64,000 nucleotides of DNA from Roseobacter sp. MED193 (GCF_000152965.1 NZ_AANB01000005.1:124001-188000), one strand, 5' to 3'. Numbered from the stretch's first letter, positions 1 through 9,427 are shown. Translations and numbers: made by a program. The notes: generated by a model from the sequence alone, not told the origin.

Positions 1-241
1 GCGTACCGCGGCCCCGAAAGCTGCGGGGGACGCGCTACAGCCAAGGGTATAGACCCCTTCATTGTAAATTTCAATATGTGGAATTCATGTCGCCATAGTG
101 AAACTTGAAACCACTCCTAAGCCCTTGTTCGCCATAGCTCAAAAATTACGCATAGCGCCTTGGGCCTAAGCAGGATTGAGCCAAAACGACCCATAAAAGC
201 CTTGTTTCAGCGCCCTTGGCTCCTTCAAAATCAAAGGAGAA
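1..241. other. Left-edge non-coding region
   Basis: I see no convincing gene here. The stretch becomes AT-richer towards the downstream TRAP operon and presumably holds its regulatory region. A short frame on the minus strand across 166-576 is antisense to the TRAP gene and has no supporting ribosome site or domain. Confidence 0.5.
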
Positions 242-270
242 TTGACATTAATTATGTGCAGACTTAAAAA
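242..270 (+). promoter_or_regulatory. Candidate sigma-70 promoter of TRAP operon
   Basis: TTGACA at 242-247 is followed after a 17-base spacer by TAAAAA at 265-270, about 45 bases before the ATG at 317. The -35 is perfect and the -10 is weak. Inference from sequence only. Confidence 0.35.
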
Positions 271-316
271 ATTCATGCGTATGCTTAATAAAAAATCTTC
301 AGGGACGGAGAGTGAA

Positions 317-1402
317 ATGAAACGCAGAGACTTTATCAAAATTGGCGCCGCGGGTGCCGCGGCCAGCTCTTTGGCTGCGCCAGCAACAGCGCAGGGGATT
401 CGCCAGTGGAACATGGTCACCGCCTGGCCCAAGAACCTCCCCGGGCCCGGTGTCGCCGCGCAGATGCTGGCAGATCGGATCACCACCCTGTCGGGCGGGC
501 GCATTGAAGTGAAACTGCACGCCGCAGGGGAGCTGGTGCCCGGACGCGGTGTGTTTGATGCCGTCTCTGAAGGCACGGCAGAGCTCTATCACGCGGTTCC
601 GGCCTATTGGGGCTCCAAGTCCAAGGGCATGCTGTTGTTTGGCTCGCAACCCTTTGGCCTGCGCGCGGACGAACAGTTTGGCTGGCTGTATCACGGCGGC
701 GGACAGGCGCTCTATGATGAGATCTATGGCCGGTTCAACCTCAAGCCCTTCCTCTGTGGCAACTCTGGCCCGCAATGGCAGGGCTGGTTCCGCGATGAGA
801 TCCACTCGCTAGATGACCTGAAAGGTCTCAAGTTCCGCACCACAGGTCTGGCCTCAGAAATGTGCTCCAAGATCGGCATGGCAGTGCAGGCGATGGGGCC
901 ACGCGACATGTTCCAGGCTCTGCAGACCGGCGCGCTGGATGCCGGCGAATTCATCGGCCCCTGGACCGACAGCGCCGTGGGTTTCTATCAGGTTGCCAAA
1001 AACTACTACTGGCCCGGCGTAGGTGAGCCCTCTTCGGCTGAGGAATGCGCCGTAAACGCCACCGCCTATGCGGAGCTGCCGGATGATCTGAAACAGGCGG
1101 TCAGCTTTGCCTGCGAGAGCCTCTACAACCCGGTCTGGACGGAATACACCACCAAACATGCTCAGGCGTTGAAACAGATGGTGGAAAACGAAGGCGTTCA
1201 GGTCAAAATGCTGCCTGACGATGTGGTCGCCGCCATGGCTGCGGCCGCGGCTGAGGTGATGGCGGAACTGGCGGAGGACGAGGACGAACTGGTGCGCCGC
1301 ATCACTGCAAGCTTCACCGCCTATCGCGACTCGGTTGGCTCTTACATGAGCTATGCCGACAACGGTCAAATGAACGCCCGCGCCAAGGCGCTCGGCTACT
1401 AA
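317..1402 (+). CDS. TRAP transporter substrate-binding protein, DctP family
   Basis: This is the periplasmic solute receptor of a TRAP importer; it delivers an organic anion to the membrane subunits encoded next. The ATG at 317 is chosen because a GGAG-type ribosome site lies just upstream and the protein then begins MKRRDFIKIGAAG, a twin-arginine-style signal peptide ending near ATAQG; a longer frame from 242 lacks both. About 361 residues, normal for the family. The body (WNMVTAWPKNLPG, GELVPGRGVFDAV, LDDLKGLKFR) fits the DctP family and resembles 2-oxoacid receptors of the TakP/FcbT1 type. The substrate is inferred only from this resemblance and from the long DctM partner. First gene of a three-gene operon. 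Confidence 0.88.
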   Translation: MKRRDFIKIGAAGAAASSLAAPATAQGIRQWNMVTAWPKNLPGPGVAAQMLADRITTLSGGRIEVKLHAAGELVPGRGVFDAVSEGTAELYHAVPAYWGSKSKGMLLFGSQPFGLRADEQFGWLYHGGGQALYDEIYGRFNLKPFLCGNSGPQWQGWFRDEIHSLDDLKGLKFRTTGLASEMCSKIGMAVQAMGPRDMFQALQTGALDAGEFIGPWTDSAVGFYQVAKNYYWPGVGEPSSAEECAVNATAYAELPDDLKQAVSFACESLYNPVWTEYTTKHAQALKQMVENEGVQVKMLPDDVVAAMAAAAAEVMAELAEDEDELVRRITASFTAYRDSVGSYMSYADNGQMNARAKALGY

Positions 1403-1471
1403 GAGCCGTTTATATACGAAGCAATACCGGTGCGGGGTCTCTCGCGCCGGTTTTCTGGATTTGAGGCGCAG

Positions 1472-1975
1472 ATGCAGCGAATACTCTCAGTTTTGGACGG
1501 CATCAGCCGGACCACGGGCAATCTGGTGCGCTGGCTGGCGCTGGCCATGTTGCTGGCGCAGTTCCTGATCGTGATCGCGCGCTATGTCTTTGGCTACTCT
1601 TCTATCGCAGCGCAGGAATCAGTGCTCTATATGCATGCCACCCTGTTCATGCTGGGCGCTGGCTATACCCTGCTGAACGATGGCCATGTGCGGGTTGATA
1701 TCTTTTACGACAGGTTGAGCACCTCTGGCAAAAACCGCATTGATCTGGCTGGGCATCTGCTGCTTTTGATGCCCGCCATGGTGATGGTGATCTATTGGTC
1801 CTGGCCCGCTGTCACAAACGCCTGGAAGATCCTGGAAGGCCCCATCTCCGTTGGCGGAATCAAGGCGGTTTTCCTGTTGAAAAGCCTGATCCCCGCCTTC
1901 TGCATCCTTGTCCTGCTGCAATCGCTCTCCTGCGTGCTGCGCATCCTGTTCCAGAGCGAGACCCGTGATGGCTGA
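1472..1975 (+). CDS. TRAP transporter small permease, DctQ family
   Basis: The small membrane subunit of the TRAP importer, with four predicted transmembrane segments and the family-typical stretch around IVIARYVFGYSSIAAQE. A GTG at 1430 could extend the protein by 14 residues, but the ATG at 1472 has GAGG a few bases upstream and gives the usual cytoplasmic N-terminus before the first helix, so I prefer it. It lies 69 bases after the binding-protein stop and overlaps the dctM start by eight bases, which suggests translational coupling. Confidence 0.87.
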   Translation: MQRILSVLDGISRTTGNLVRWLALAMLLAQFLIVIARYVFGYSSIAAQESVLYMHATLFMLGAGYTLLNDGHVRVDIFYDRLSTSGKNRIDLAGHLLLLMPAMVMVIYWSWPAVTNAWKILEGPISVGGIKAVFLLKSLIPAFCILVLLQSLSCVLRILFQSETRDG

Positions 1976-3518
1976 ATATCTCGATATCCTCATGTTTGGC
2001 GCGCTTGTTGTCGCCATTCTCTCTGGCTTTCCGGTGGCCTTCTCGATCGCTGGCACCGCCATACTCTTTGCCATTCTGGGCTGGTCGCTTGGCGTGATGA
2101 ACATCAACCTGCTGGGAGCGATGTCGCAGCGGATCTTTGGGCTGCTGACCAATAACGTGTTGATCGCTATCCCGCTGTTTGTGCTGATGGGAGCCATTCT
2201 GGAGAAAAGCCGCATCGCAGAAGATATGCTCGACACCATGGGGCGTTCCTTCGGCCAGCTGCGCGGGGGCCTGGGCATTTCCGTCATCCTGGTGGGGATG
2301 CTACTGGCCGCCTCCACCGGCATTGTCGGGGCCACGGTGGTGGCTATGGGGATGATCGCCCTGCCGACCATGCTGCGGGCCGGATATGATCCGCGCGTGG
2401 CCTCGGGGCTGGTGTGTTCCGCAGGGACATTGGGACAGATTATTCCGCCCTCAACCCTGTTGATCATTCTGTCTGATGTGGTGTCAAACGCCTATCAGCA
2501 GGCGCAGTATGAACAGGGCAAATTCACCATCGACACCATTTCGGTGGGCCAGATCTTTGCCTCTGCCCTGCTGCCCGGTCTGACACTGGTGGGGCTCTAC
2601 ATCCTCTATGTGCTGCTGCGCGGCTGGATCCGCCCCCAGGACATGCCCCCTGCCCCCGCCGATATGGCGCGCCCGCCCCTGTCTGAGGTGGCCAAGGCGA
2701 TCCTACCTGCGATCCTGCTCATCCTCGCCGTGCTCGGCGCGATTCTCAGTGGGATTGCCTCCCCTACTGAGGCCGCATCTGTCGGCGGCATTGGAGCCGC
2801 CTTGATGGCGGCCGTCAAATCCGGCGCCAACCGCCGCGTTATCCTGATAGGAACGCTGTCTCTGGTTCTCCTCGCGATTGGCGCCGGGTTGTTCCCCGTG
2901 CGGCTGCAACGCAGTGATCTCGGCCTTGGCAGCTATGCTTTGGGGGCCGTTTATGTGGGGCTCACCGTGGCAGGGCTGGTCGCCATCGCCCTGGCTTTGC
3001 GCAGCATGGTGACCCAGAAAGTTCTGCAACCCACGCTGAACTCCACCCTCACCATGACAGCCATGATCTTTGCCACCATCCTGTCGGCCGGGATCTTCTC
3101 GCTGGTCTTTATCGGGCTGGGCGGCGAAGACCGGGTGCAAGAGCTGTTGGCAGCGATGCCGGGCGGCGCAACCGGGGCGCTGATTTTCTCTATGCTGTTT
3201 ATCTTTGTGCTGGGCTTCTTCCTCGATTTTGTCGAGATCTCGGTCATTGTACTGCCACTGGTGATGCCAACCCTCATCATCATGGGCCATGACCCGGTCT
3301 GGCTGTCGGTGCTGATTGCGATCAACCTGCAGACCTCCTTCCTCACGCCCCCCTTTGGTTTTTCACTGTTCTACCTGCGCGGCGCGGCGCCAAAGGAGAT
3401 TTCAACAGGTCAGATCTATGCGGGGGTGACGCCCTTTATCCTCATCCAGATCATAGCCGTCGCGCTGATCTGGTTTCTGCCAGAGATAGCCACCTATCTG
3501 CCAAGCGTGATGTTCTAA
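1968..3518 (+). CDS. TRAP transporter large permease, DctM family (long form)
   Basis: The large permease that forms the translocation path. The ATG at 1968 overlaps the end of the DctQ gene; an upstream in-frame ATG at 1908 would give a Cys-rich N-terminus unlike the family. The protein has 516 residues against about 425-440 for ordinary DctM, because an extra hydrophobic stretch of roughly 80-100 residues sits in the middle (about residues 225-330). That long form is known from TRAP systems of the FcbT3/TakM type. Typical DctM motifs are visible, including the Gly-rich ASTGIVGATVVAMGMIALP near residues 110-130. Together with the two previous genes this is one complete TRAP transporter. Confidence 0.88.
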   Translation: MAEYLDILMFGALVVAILSGFPVAFSIAGTAILFAILGWSLGVMNINLLGAMSQRIFGLLTNNVLIAIPLFVLMGAILEKSRIAEDMLDTMGRSFGQLRGGLGISVILVGMLLAASTGIVGATVVAMGMIALPTMLRAGYDPRVASGLVCSAGTLGQIIPPSTLLIILSDVVSNAYQQAQYEQGKFTIDTISVGQIFASALLPGLTLVGLYILYVLLRGWIRPQDMPPAPADMARPPLSEVAKAILPAILLILAVLGAILSGIASPTEAASVGGIGAALMAAVKSGANRRVILIGTLSLVLLAIGAGLFPVRLQRSDLGLGSYALGAVYVGLTVAGLVAIALALRSMVTQKVLQPTLNSTLTMTAMIFATILSAGIFSLVFIGLGGEDRVQELLAAMPGGATGALIFSMLFIFVLGFFLDFVEISVIVLPLVMPTLIIMGHDPVWLSVLIAINLQTSFLTPPFGFSLFYLRGAAPKEISTGQIYAGVTPFILIQIIAVALIWFLPEIATYLPSVMF

Positions 3519-3549
3519 CAGAAGGGCGGCTCGCGTCGCCGCCTTTCTG
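3519..3549. terminator. Bidirectional terminator between dctM and mltB-like gene
   Basis: CAGAAGGGCGGC (3519-3530) pairs with GCCGCCTTTCTG (3538-3549) over 12 bases with one G-U pair and a seven-base loop. It separates two convergent genes. Confidence 0.75.
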
Positions 3550-3575
3550 TCCTAGATGTCTTGCACCGTTTGCTC

Positions 3576-4760
3576 TTACTTCAAGGACCGCAACAGATCC
3601 TGTGAGGGTGTGCCGGTTGCGGGCTGGCCGATGCTGGTCTGATACGCGCTGATCGCCGCCTGGCTTTTGGGTCCCAAAACGCCATCAGCGCCCCCGGTGT
3701 CAAAACCCTTGGCCGTCAGGCGCGTTTGCAACGCAACCCGGTCATCCTTGGTCAACCCATTGGCGTCTGGTGGAAACTTCCCACGCAATGGCGGGCCACC
3801 TGCGATGCGATCAGCCAAGTGACCAACCCCAATGGCATAGGCATCGGAGTTGTTATAACGCTTGATCGCCTTGAAGTTCCCGGTCACCGCAAAGCTCGGC
3901 CCACCCGCCTGCGGCTGCAAGGCCCCTGCCGCCGCTGCGCCGGTCACCTCACGTCCCCAGCTTTGGCCTCGTGTCCAACCATTGCGCGCCAGATAGGCGG
4001 CGGTAGAGGCCAGGGCATCGGTCGGGTCCTCAGACCAGATATCGCGGCGCCCATCGCCGGTGAAATCCACCGCAAAGGCCTGATAGGAAGTGGGAATAAA
4101 CTGGGTATGGCCCATGGCGCCGGCCCAACTGCCGGTCATTTTGTTGGCGGAGATATCGCCATTTTGCAGGATCTTCAGCGCTGCAATCAGCTGTTTTTCA
4201 AAGAACGCCCCGCGTCGCCCATCATAGGCCAGCGTTGAGGTCGCCGAAACCACTGGCAAATCGCCACGCCGTTCACCGTAAAAGCTCTCTAGCCCCCAGA
4301 TCGCCGCAATGATCGAGGCATCAACACCGTATTTCGCCTCCAGTGCCAACAGGGTTTTCCGGTGTTTCTGATAGGCCGCACGCCCCTTGCTGACCCGCTC
4401 ATCCGAGACGGCAATCGACAGGTAGTCTTCCAATGTGCGTTTAAACTCTGTCTGGTTGCGGTCTCGCTTGACCACGCCGGGCAGGTATCCCGCATTGCGA
4501 AAGCCCGTGCGCAGCGTTGCCTCGGTTATGCCCTTTGCTTGCGCGCGGGTGTAGAACCCCTCTACCCATTTATCATAGCCCGCGTTGGGCGTCGGCTGCA
4601 GATCTGCGGGCAGGCCCGGTTTCGCCACAGGCCTACTGGCTGAATTCACCCGCTGATTGGCTGAGGTGACATTGCCACAGGCTACCAGCCCAAAGGCGGC
4701 AAAGCCAAAGCCAAAGGCCCGCCGGGAGACTTGGGTCGTCACTTTCTTAGAAAAACTCAT
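3576..4760 (-). CDS. Lytic murein transglycosylase, MltB family, lipoprotein
   Basis: Predicted to cleave peptidoglycan glycan strands with formation of 1,6-anhydro-MurNAc ends. The 394-residue protein starts with a twin-arginine (R13-R14), a hydrophobic stretch and the lipobox LVAC (Cys28), so it is probably a lipidated envelope protein. The catalytic domain contains the segment IAAIWGLESFYGE, whose Glu is the expected acid catalyst, and MGHTQFIPTSYQ. A C-terminal peptidoglycan-binding repeat follows (about residues 335-394, DGVLGPKSQAAISAYQ). It is convergent with the TRAP operon. A second MltB-type gene lies at about 8.1 kb, with a membrane protein and a two-component system between the two. 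Confidence 0.88.
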   Translation of the reverse strand: MSFSKKVTTQVSRRAFGFGFAAFGLVACGNVTSANQRVNSASRPVAKPGLPADLQPTPNAGYDKWVEGFYTRAQAKGITEATLRTGFRNAGYLPGVVKRDRNQTEFKRTLEDYLSIAVSDERVSKGRAAYQKHRKTLLALEAKYGVDASIIAAIWGLESFYGERRGDLPVVSATSTLAYDGRRGAFFEKQLIAALKILQNGDISANKMTGSWAGAMGHTQFIPTSYQAFAVDFTGDGRRDIWSEDPTDALASTAAYLARNGWTRGQSWGREVTGAAAAGALQPQAGGPSFAVTGNFKAIKRYNNSDAYAIGVGHLADRIAGGPPLRGKFPPDANGLTKDDRVALQTRLTAKGFDTGGADGVLGPKSQAAISAYQTSIGQPATGTPSQDLLRSLK

Positions 4761-4962
4761 GATCTCTGCTCGCTGTTTTCTTTTACCCTAGCGCATCTCT
4801 CCCCGCTTGCAATCTAGGCGAAACGCGCGTGGGCGTCTCCCCGCCGAACGGGACGCTGCCTATCTGCACAACTCCTGCACATCTCTTGCGCAAGCCCTGC
4901 GCGTGGCCTGTGGCATCTCTCTCCCTGTCCTTTCAAAGAAAATGAAAAACGAGGAACAGACG

Positions 4963-6342
4963 ATGACAGGTGAATACATCATACGCGGGCTGCCCGCTTC
5001 ACTTGAGCGCGACGGCTGGTGGCTGTCCTGTGACAGCGCAGATGAAGCTCCCACTGACAGCCCAACCGAGCAACGCAACTGGGCAGATCTAAGCCGCAAA
5101 GGCAGCAGTGGTCTGCTGGCGCTGGTGGTTCTGGTGGCCCTGGCAGACTGGCTGTTCTGGGGCTATGCGCCCGGAATTTCCGTGGCGCTGTTCAGCTGGG
5201 CCCTGTTTGGCGCAGCGGCCCTGTTAAGCACCCCCAATATGCGGCATATAAAACCTGCCTTGTTGTTCTTGCTGCTCACCAGTCTGCCGGTGATCGAACA
5301 TTATCAGGCTCTATCAATGGGGTTTCAGCTTCTTGGCCTCATCACTGCTGTGGCCTGGCTGCAGCTATCATCCAAGGATCACCTCGCGACCCTACCCGCA
5401 GCAGCGATGCAATTGTTGCGCGCCCTGCCCCTTTCAGCCCTGCGTGCATTTCTTAAGGCCCTGCTTCCCAGCCCCATCGACACAGGCGCAAAGGACACGC
5501 AAAAGAGCAAAAAATCCACACCCACAAAAGCAGCCAAGCCCGAAGAGCGCAGGAGCTTTAGCTTTGGCCTCAATGCAGGATCTGTGCTGAGGGCCTTGGT
5601 CATGTTCAACCTGATCCTGGCAGTACAAAGCGTGATGGATCTCTCCATCCTCATCGGCGGAGCGGCCTTGCCAGAGGGCATGAGCCTGGCGACCTATGCC
5701 CATCGTGGCGCCTACCCTTTGCTGGCCACCGCCATGTTGGCTGGGGGATTTGCCCTGGCAGCACGCCCCTATCTGGGCAGTCATGCCAGCCTGAAACCGC
5801 TGATGATGCTCTGGCTTGGTCAGAATGCCCTGCTGGGCCTCAGCTCAGTCCTGCGCCTTGATCTCTATGTTGCCAGCTTTGGCCTTACCTACCTGCGGCT
5901 CTACGCGATGATCTGGATCGGTTTGGTGGTGGTCGGCCTGATGCTGACTGCCTGGCAAATTCTCAAAGTGCGTTCAAACCGGTGGTTGCTGCTACGGTGT
6001 GCCGGCTTGGGGCTGGGCACGCTCTATATCTGTGCGTTTGTCAATTTTGCCAGCGTGATAGCCACCCAGAACCTCAGCATGAAGTCAACGCAGATGCTGG
6101 ACCTCTACTACCTGTGCACCCTCGGGCCAAATGCCTCTGGTGGTATCCACACTGCCCTGCAAGCAAATCCAGACCTCAAAATACCATCCGGCTATCACAG
6201 CTGCTGGGAGATCTCTGCGGAACAGGATAACTGGCGCGAATGGGGCTTTCGCTCCTGGCGGGTAAGTTCTTATGCAGGGCTGAATTTTGACGGCGCAAGC
6301 GCAGATAAGGCAAAGAGCGATGAAAATCCTATTGGTCGATGA
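4963..6342 (+). CDS. DUF4173-type polytopic membrane protein
   Basis: A 459-residue inner-membrane protein. After a cytoplasmic N-terminus of about 45 residues come several hydrophobic helices, a charged cytoplasmic linker (KDTQKSKKSTPTKAAKPEERR) and a second helical block with AHRGAYPLLATAMLAGGFALAA and YLRLYAMIWIGLVV, which I recognise as DUF4153/DUF4173. The ATG at 4963 is preferred because GAGGAACAG precedes it; an upstream ATG at 4807 lacks a ribosome site. The 3' end overlaps the response regulator start by 23 bases, so the three genes are probably one operon and this protein may feed into the sensor pathway. No biochemical function is known to me. Confidence 0.75.
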   Translation: MTGEYIIRGLPASLERDGWWLSCDSADEAPTDSPTEQRNWADLSRKGSSGLLALVVLVALADWLFWGYAPGISVALFSWALFGAAALLSTPNMRHIKPALLFLLLTSLPVIEHYQALSMGFQLLGLITAVAWLQLSSKDHLATLPAAAMQLLRALPLSALRAFLKALLPSPIDTGAKDTQKSKKSTPTKAAKPEERRSFSFGLNAGSVLRALVMFNLILAVQSVMDLSILIGGAALPEGMSLATYAHRGAYPLLATAMLAGGFALAARPYLGSHASLKPLMMLWLGQNALLGLSSVLRLDLYVASFGLTYLRLYAMIWIGLVVVGLMLTAWQILKVRSNRWLLLRCAGLGLGTLYICAFVNFASVIATQNLSMKSTQMLDLYYLCTLGPNASGGIHTALQANPDLKIPSGYHSCWEISAEQDNWREWGFRSWRVSSYAGLNFDGASADKAKSDENPIGR

Positions 6343-6994
6343 TGATCCCCGCCTGCGTGACCTGGTGCGCATCGCTCTGGAACGCGCAGGCTGGCAGGTG
6401 GTGACCGCCGCCGACGGGCAAGAGGCGCTGCTGCATGCCAGCCGCGAAGACCCGGATTTTATCGTGCTGGATATTGGCCTGCCGGAACTGGACGGGTTTG
6501 AGGTCTGCCGCCGCATCCGGCAGCGTTCAGAGGTGCCGATCCTGTTTCTCACCGCCCGCGACGATGAGGTCGACTGCATTCTGGGTCTTGAACTGGGGGC
6601 GGATGACTATGTCACCAAACCCTTTAGCCCGCGTGAGCTGGTGGCCCGCATCCGGACCATCATGAAACGTAGTCAGAAAGCGCAGGCTTCGACTTCTTTG
6701 ACCCATGGGGAGCTCTCTTTGGACCCGCGCGCCCACCGTTGCCAGATCAACGGGCAGGAAATCGCACTGACCGCCCGCGAGCAGGGCATTCTTGCCCTGC
6801 TGCTGCAGGACCCCGCCCAAATTCGCAGCCGCGCCGAACTGATCTCTCAGATCTGGGGGGCGGGCAGTCAGGTCTCAGATCGGACCCTGGACAGCCACCT
6901 GCGCAATCTGCGCGCCAAGCTGGAACAGGCCGGGGGCAATGATCTAATTGAAACGGTGCATGCCGTTGGCATTCGCCTGAGGGGGTTGAGCTGA
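6320..6994 (+). CDS. OmpR-family response regulator
   Basis: A 224-residue DNA-binding response regulator. The receiver domain (about residues 1-118) has the acidic pair D7-D8, the phospho-acceptor Asp51 (IVLDIGLP) and the conserved TKPF lysine. The C-terminal winged helix (about residues 130-222) has ALTAREQGILALLL and RTLDSHLRNLRAKLE. The start overlaps the preceding membrane-protein gene and the stop shares one base with the histidine kinase ATG. It resembles CreB in size and style but no creD follows, so I give no gene symbol. Likely targets are local envelope genes, since transglycosylase genes flank the locus; that is inference. Confidence 0.9.
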   Translation: MKILLVDDDPRLRDLVRIALERAGWQVVTAADGQEALLHASREDPDFIVLDIGLPELDGFEVCRRIRQRSEVPILFLTARDDEVDCILGLELGADDYVTKPFSPRELVARIRTIMKRSQKAQASTSLTHGELSLDPRAHRCQINGQEIALTAREQGILALLLQDPAQIRSRAELISQIWGAGSQVSDRTLDSHLRNLRAKLEQAGGNDLIETVHAVGIRLRGLS

Positions 6995-7989
6995 TGCGGG
7001 CGCAACTGGTCCAAAAATGGCGTCCGTCTCTGGCGCTGGTGCTGGGTGGCGGGTTGGCGGGCACGCTGGTGCTCTCCCTGATCGGGTTGGTTGCCCTCCG
7101 CTATCTGGGGCCTGAAATCGGCTTTCGCAATGCTGCCGCCCTTCTGGGCTCCCTGATCCTGCTGGCAACCGCCTTTCTGGGCTGGCTCTTGGTGCGCTTG
7201 CTGCTCTCGCCTATTCGCGCGCTCAACGCCTATGCCGCTCAGACCCGCAGCCAACCGGGGCAAACCCTTGATCCCCCTGATCAATCTGGAACCGCAGAGC
7301 TACACGAGATGGCCAGGAATGTGGTCGACATGGCGGATCATCTCCGCAACCGCGAAATGACTATCCGCAGTTTCACCGATCACGTCAGCCATGAGATCAA
7401 AACCCCGGTTTCCGCCATTCGCGCCGCCTCTGAGTTGATCGAAGACAGCGGCACCCTCGCGCCTGACGATCAAAAACTGCTTGCACAGATTGATGGGGCT
7501 GCCCGTCAGATTGAGGACCAACTGACGGCCCTGCGCGAAGTTGCCCGCGCCCGTGAAATGACCCATCAAGGCAGCGCCAGACTCGACACGCTTCGAACCT
7601 GGCTCAGGGAGGATTTTGCCGATCTAGGCCTGTCCTTCTCTGGCGCGGCGCTTTCACTGCCGATCGGCGAAAGCGGCTTACGGGTGATCCTGACGCAGCT
7701 GTTGAACAACGCCCGTGAACAAGGGGCACAAAGCGTCGTGATTGCTGCGCAGGGGTCTCCCTCTGGGCTAGAGCTCAGCGTTTCAGATGATGGCAAGGGC
7801 ATCTCTCCCGGCAATGCCGCGCAGATTTTTGACCCGTTTTTCACCACCAAACGCGACCAGGGCGGCACCGGCATGGGGCTGACAATCCTGCGTAATATGC
7901 TGAGCGTCCATGGCGGCGAGATCTCACTACGCCCAGGCGAGAGCGGGGCCTGCTTTGTTGTCGCTTTTACACCTGTCCCGACGCGCTGA
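6994..7989 (+). CDS. Sensor histidine kinase (partner of preceding regulator)
   Basis: A 331-residue membrane histidine kinase. Two transmembrane helices (about residues 14-37 and 48-70) are separated by only about ten residues, so there is almost no periplasmic sensor domain; the signal may be membrane-borne or come from a partner such as the DUF4173 protein. Then come a HAMP-like linker (LLLSPIRALNAYAAQ), the dimerisation domain with His133 (DHVSHEIKTP) and a HATPase domain with an N box (LNNAREQG), DDGKGI, and GGTGMGLTI. Coupled to the regulator gene by a one-base overlap. Confidence 0.9.
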   Translation: MRAQLVQKWRPSLALVLGGGLAGTLVLSLIGLVALRYLGPEIGFRNAAALLGSLILLATAFLGWLLVRLLLSPIRALNAYAAQTRSQPGQTLDPPDQSGTAELHEMARNVVDMADHLRNREMTIRSFTDHVSHEIKTPVSAIRAASELIEDSGTLAPDDQKLLAQIDGAARQIEDQLTALREVARAREMTHQGSARLDTLRTWLREDFADLGLSFSGAALSLPIGESGLRVILTQLLNNAREQGAQSVVIAAQGSPSGLELSVSDDGKGISPGNAAQIFDPFFTTKRDQGGTGMGLTILRNMLSVHGGEISLRPGESGACFVVAFTPVPTR

Positions 7990-8072
7990 AACCCGCTCAC
8001 GCCTGGGTGGCATTTCTCCGCAACCTCGCTAGGCTGGCAGCAGCTACCCCTTGCGCGCCGGAGCCTGTTTTC

Positions 8073-9314
8073 ATGGTCACTCGTTTTCTCATCCTGCTTA
8101 TGGCCCTCTGGCTGTTGCCCCTGCCCGCCCCGGCGCAAAACCGTGCCAAAGTGGAGCGCCAGTTTCAGAACTGGCTCCAACAGGAGATTTGGCCCGAAGC
8201 AAAGGCGGCGGGCGTCAGCCGCAAGACCTTTAAATCAGCATTTTCAGGCGTGGCCTTGGACTGGGATCTGCCCGATCTGGTACCGCCCGGCAGCACGCCC
8301 CAGGTGCCACGCCAACAACGGCAGGCGGAATTTGGCGTTCCGGCAAAGTACTTTAACCGCGGCGGCCTGAATGGGGCGACATCGACGGGTCGGCAAATGT
8401 TGCAGCGTCACGCTGACACTCTGGCGCGTGTCGAAGCCAAAACCGGCGTACCCGGCCGCATTGTCATTGCAATTTGGGGGCGTGAAAGCGCCCATGGTCG
8501 GGCCAAGATCCCACATAATGTATTCCGGGTGCTGGGCACCAAGGCCTTTATGAGCACCCGCGCAGACTATTTCAGCCAAGAGCTCATCGCTGCGCTACAG
8601 ATTGCGCAGGCAGGACATGTTCAGGCCTCGACCATGAAAAGCAGCTGGGCCGGCGCCTTGGGGCAGCCACAGTTCATGCCCAGCAGTTTCCTGAAATATG
8701 CAGCGGACGGCACGGGCGATGGGCGCGCCGATATTTGGGGTTCTGAGGCCGACACGCTGATGTCCATAGGACATTTCCTAGCCGAACATGGCTGGCAAAA
8801 GGGCCGCGACTGGGGCTTTGAGGTAAAGGTCCCAGCCTCGGTGTCGTGCAGCCTCGAAGGTCCGGATCAAGGGCGCAGTATTGCCGACTGGGAGGCCCTA
8901 GGCATCACCCGGGTTTCAGGCCGGCCGTTCCCAGCAGCTGAACGTCCAGGGCAAGGGTTTTTGATGATGCCAGCCGGGCGCTATGGGCCGGCCTTTATCG
9001 TCACGCCCAACTTCTATGTGCTGAAGGACTACAACAAAAGTGACCTCTATGCGCTGTTTGTCGGCCATGTTGGCGACCGCATCCAATATGGCGTCGGGGA
9101 TTTCACCGCCCCCTGGCAGGGCCTGGATAAGCTTTACCGCTCGGAGGTGGCTGCCATGCAGCGCGGACTAGAGGCCCTGGACCATGATGTCGGCGGCGCC
9201 GATGGCTTGGTTGGCTTCAAAACCCGTCGCTCCATCGGTCTGTGGCAAGAGAGCCAAGGCAAAGAGCCCCGTTGTTTTCCAGATAGTTCAATAAAATCAT
9301 TGACTTCAAACTAG
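8073..9314 (+). CDS. Lytic murein transglycosylase, MltB family (secreted)
   Basis: A 413-residue peptidoglycan-cleaving enzyme with a Sec-type signal peptide ending at about PAPAQ. The catalytic segment IVIAIWGRESAHGR carries the presumed Glu, and GALGQPQFMPSSFLKYA matches the second family motif. A short peptidoglycan-binding region is at the C-terminus (GGADGLVGFKTRRSIGLWQ). The ATG at 8073 is chosen for its signal peptide and an upstream GGAG; an upstream in-frame start at 8007 would spoil the signal peptide. It differs from the 3.6-4.8 kb paralogue in lacking a lipobox, so the pair may act at different sites in the envelope. Confidence 0.87.
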   Translation: MVTRFLILLMALWLLPLPAPAQNRAKVERQFQNWLQQEIWPEAKAAGVSRKTFKSAFSGVALDWDLPDLVPPGSTPQVPRQQRQAEFGVPAKYFNRGGLNGATSTGRQMLQRHADTLARVEAKTGVPGRIVIAIWGRESAHGRAKIPHNVFRVLGTKAFMSTRADYFSQELIAALQIAQAGHVQASTMKSSWAGALGQPQFMPSSFLKYAADGTGDGRADIWGSEADTLMSIGHFLAEHGWQKGRDWGFEVKVPASVSCSLEGPDQGRSIADWEALGITRVSGRPFPAAERPGQGFLMMPAGRYGPAFIVTPNFYVLKDYNKSDLYALFVGHVGDRIQYGVGDFTAPWQGLDKLYRSEVAAMQRGLEALDHDVGGADGLVGFKTRRSIGLWQESQGKEPRCFPDSSIKSLTSN

Positions 9315-9320
9315 TGTGAT

Positions 9321-9354
9321 CAGATCCCCCTGCCCCCTCGCGCAGGGGGATCTG
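9321..9354 (+). terminator. Strong hairpin after the second transglycosylase gene
   Basis: CAGATCCCCCTG (9321-9332) and CAGGGGGATCTG (9343-9354) form a perfect 12-base stem with a ten-base loop, seven bases after the stop codon. There is no long T tract. Confidence 0.7.
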
Positions 9355-9427
9355 TCGTGCTATAGCAACGCGATCATCACCAGGGCGGCCCCTTTGGCGA
9401 CCCGAACGCAGGACTTAAAAACATCAC

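Noticed and set aside
1619-2467. Long open frame (282 codons) on the minus strand
   Set aside because: It is antisense to the DctQ/DctM genes, lacks a ribosome site and domain, and reflects codon bias.
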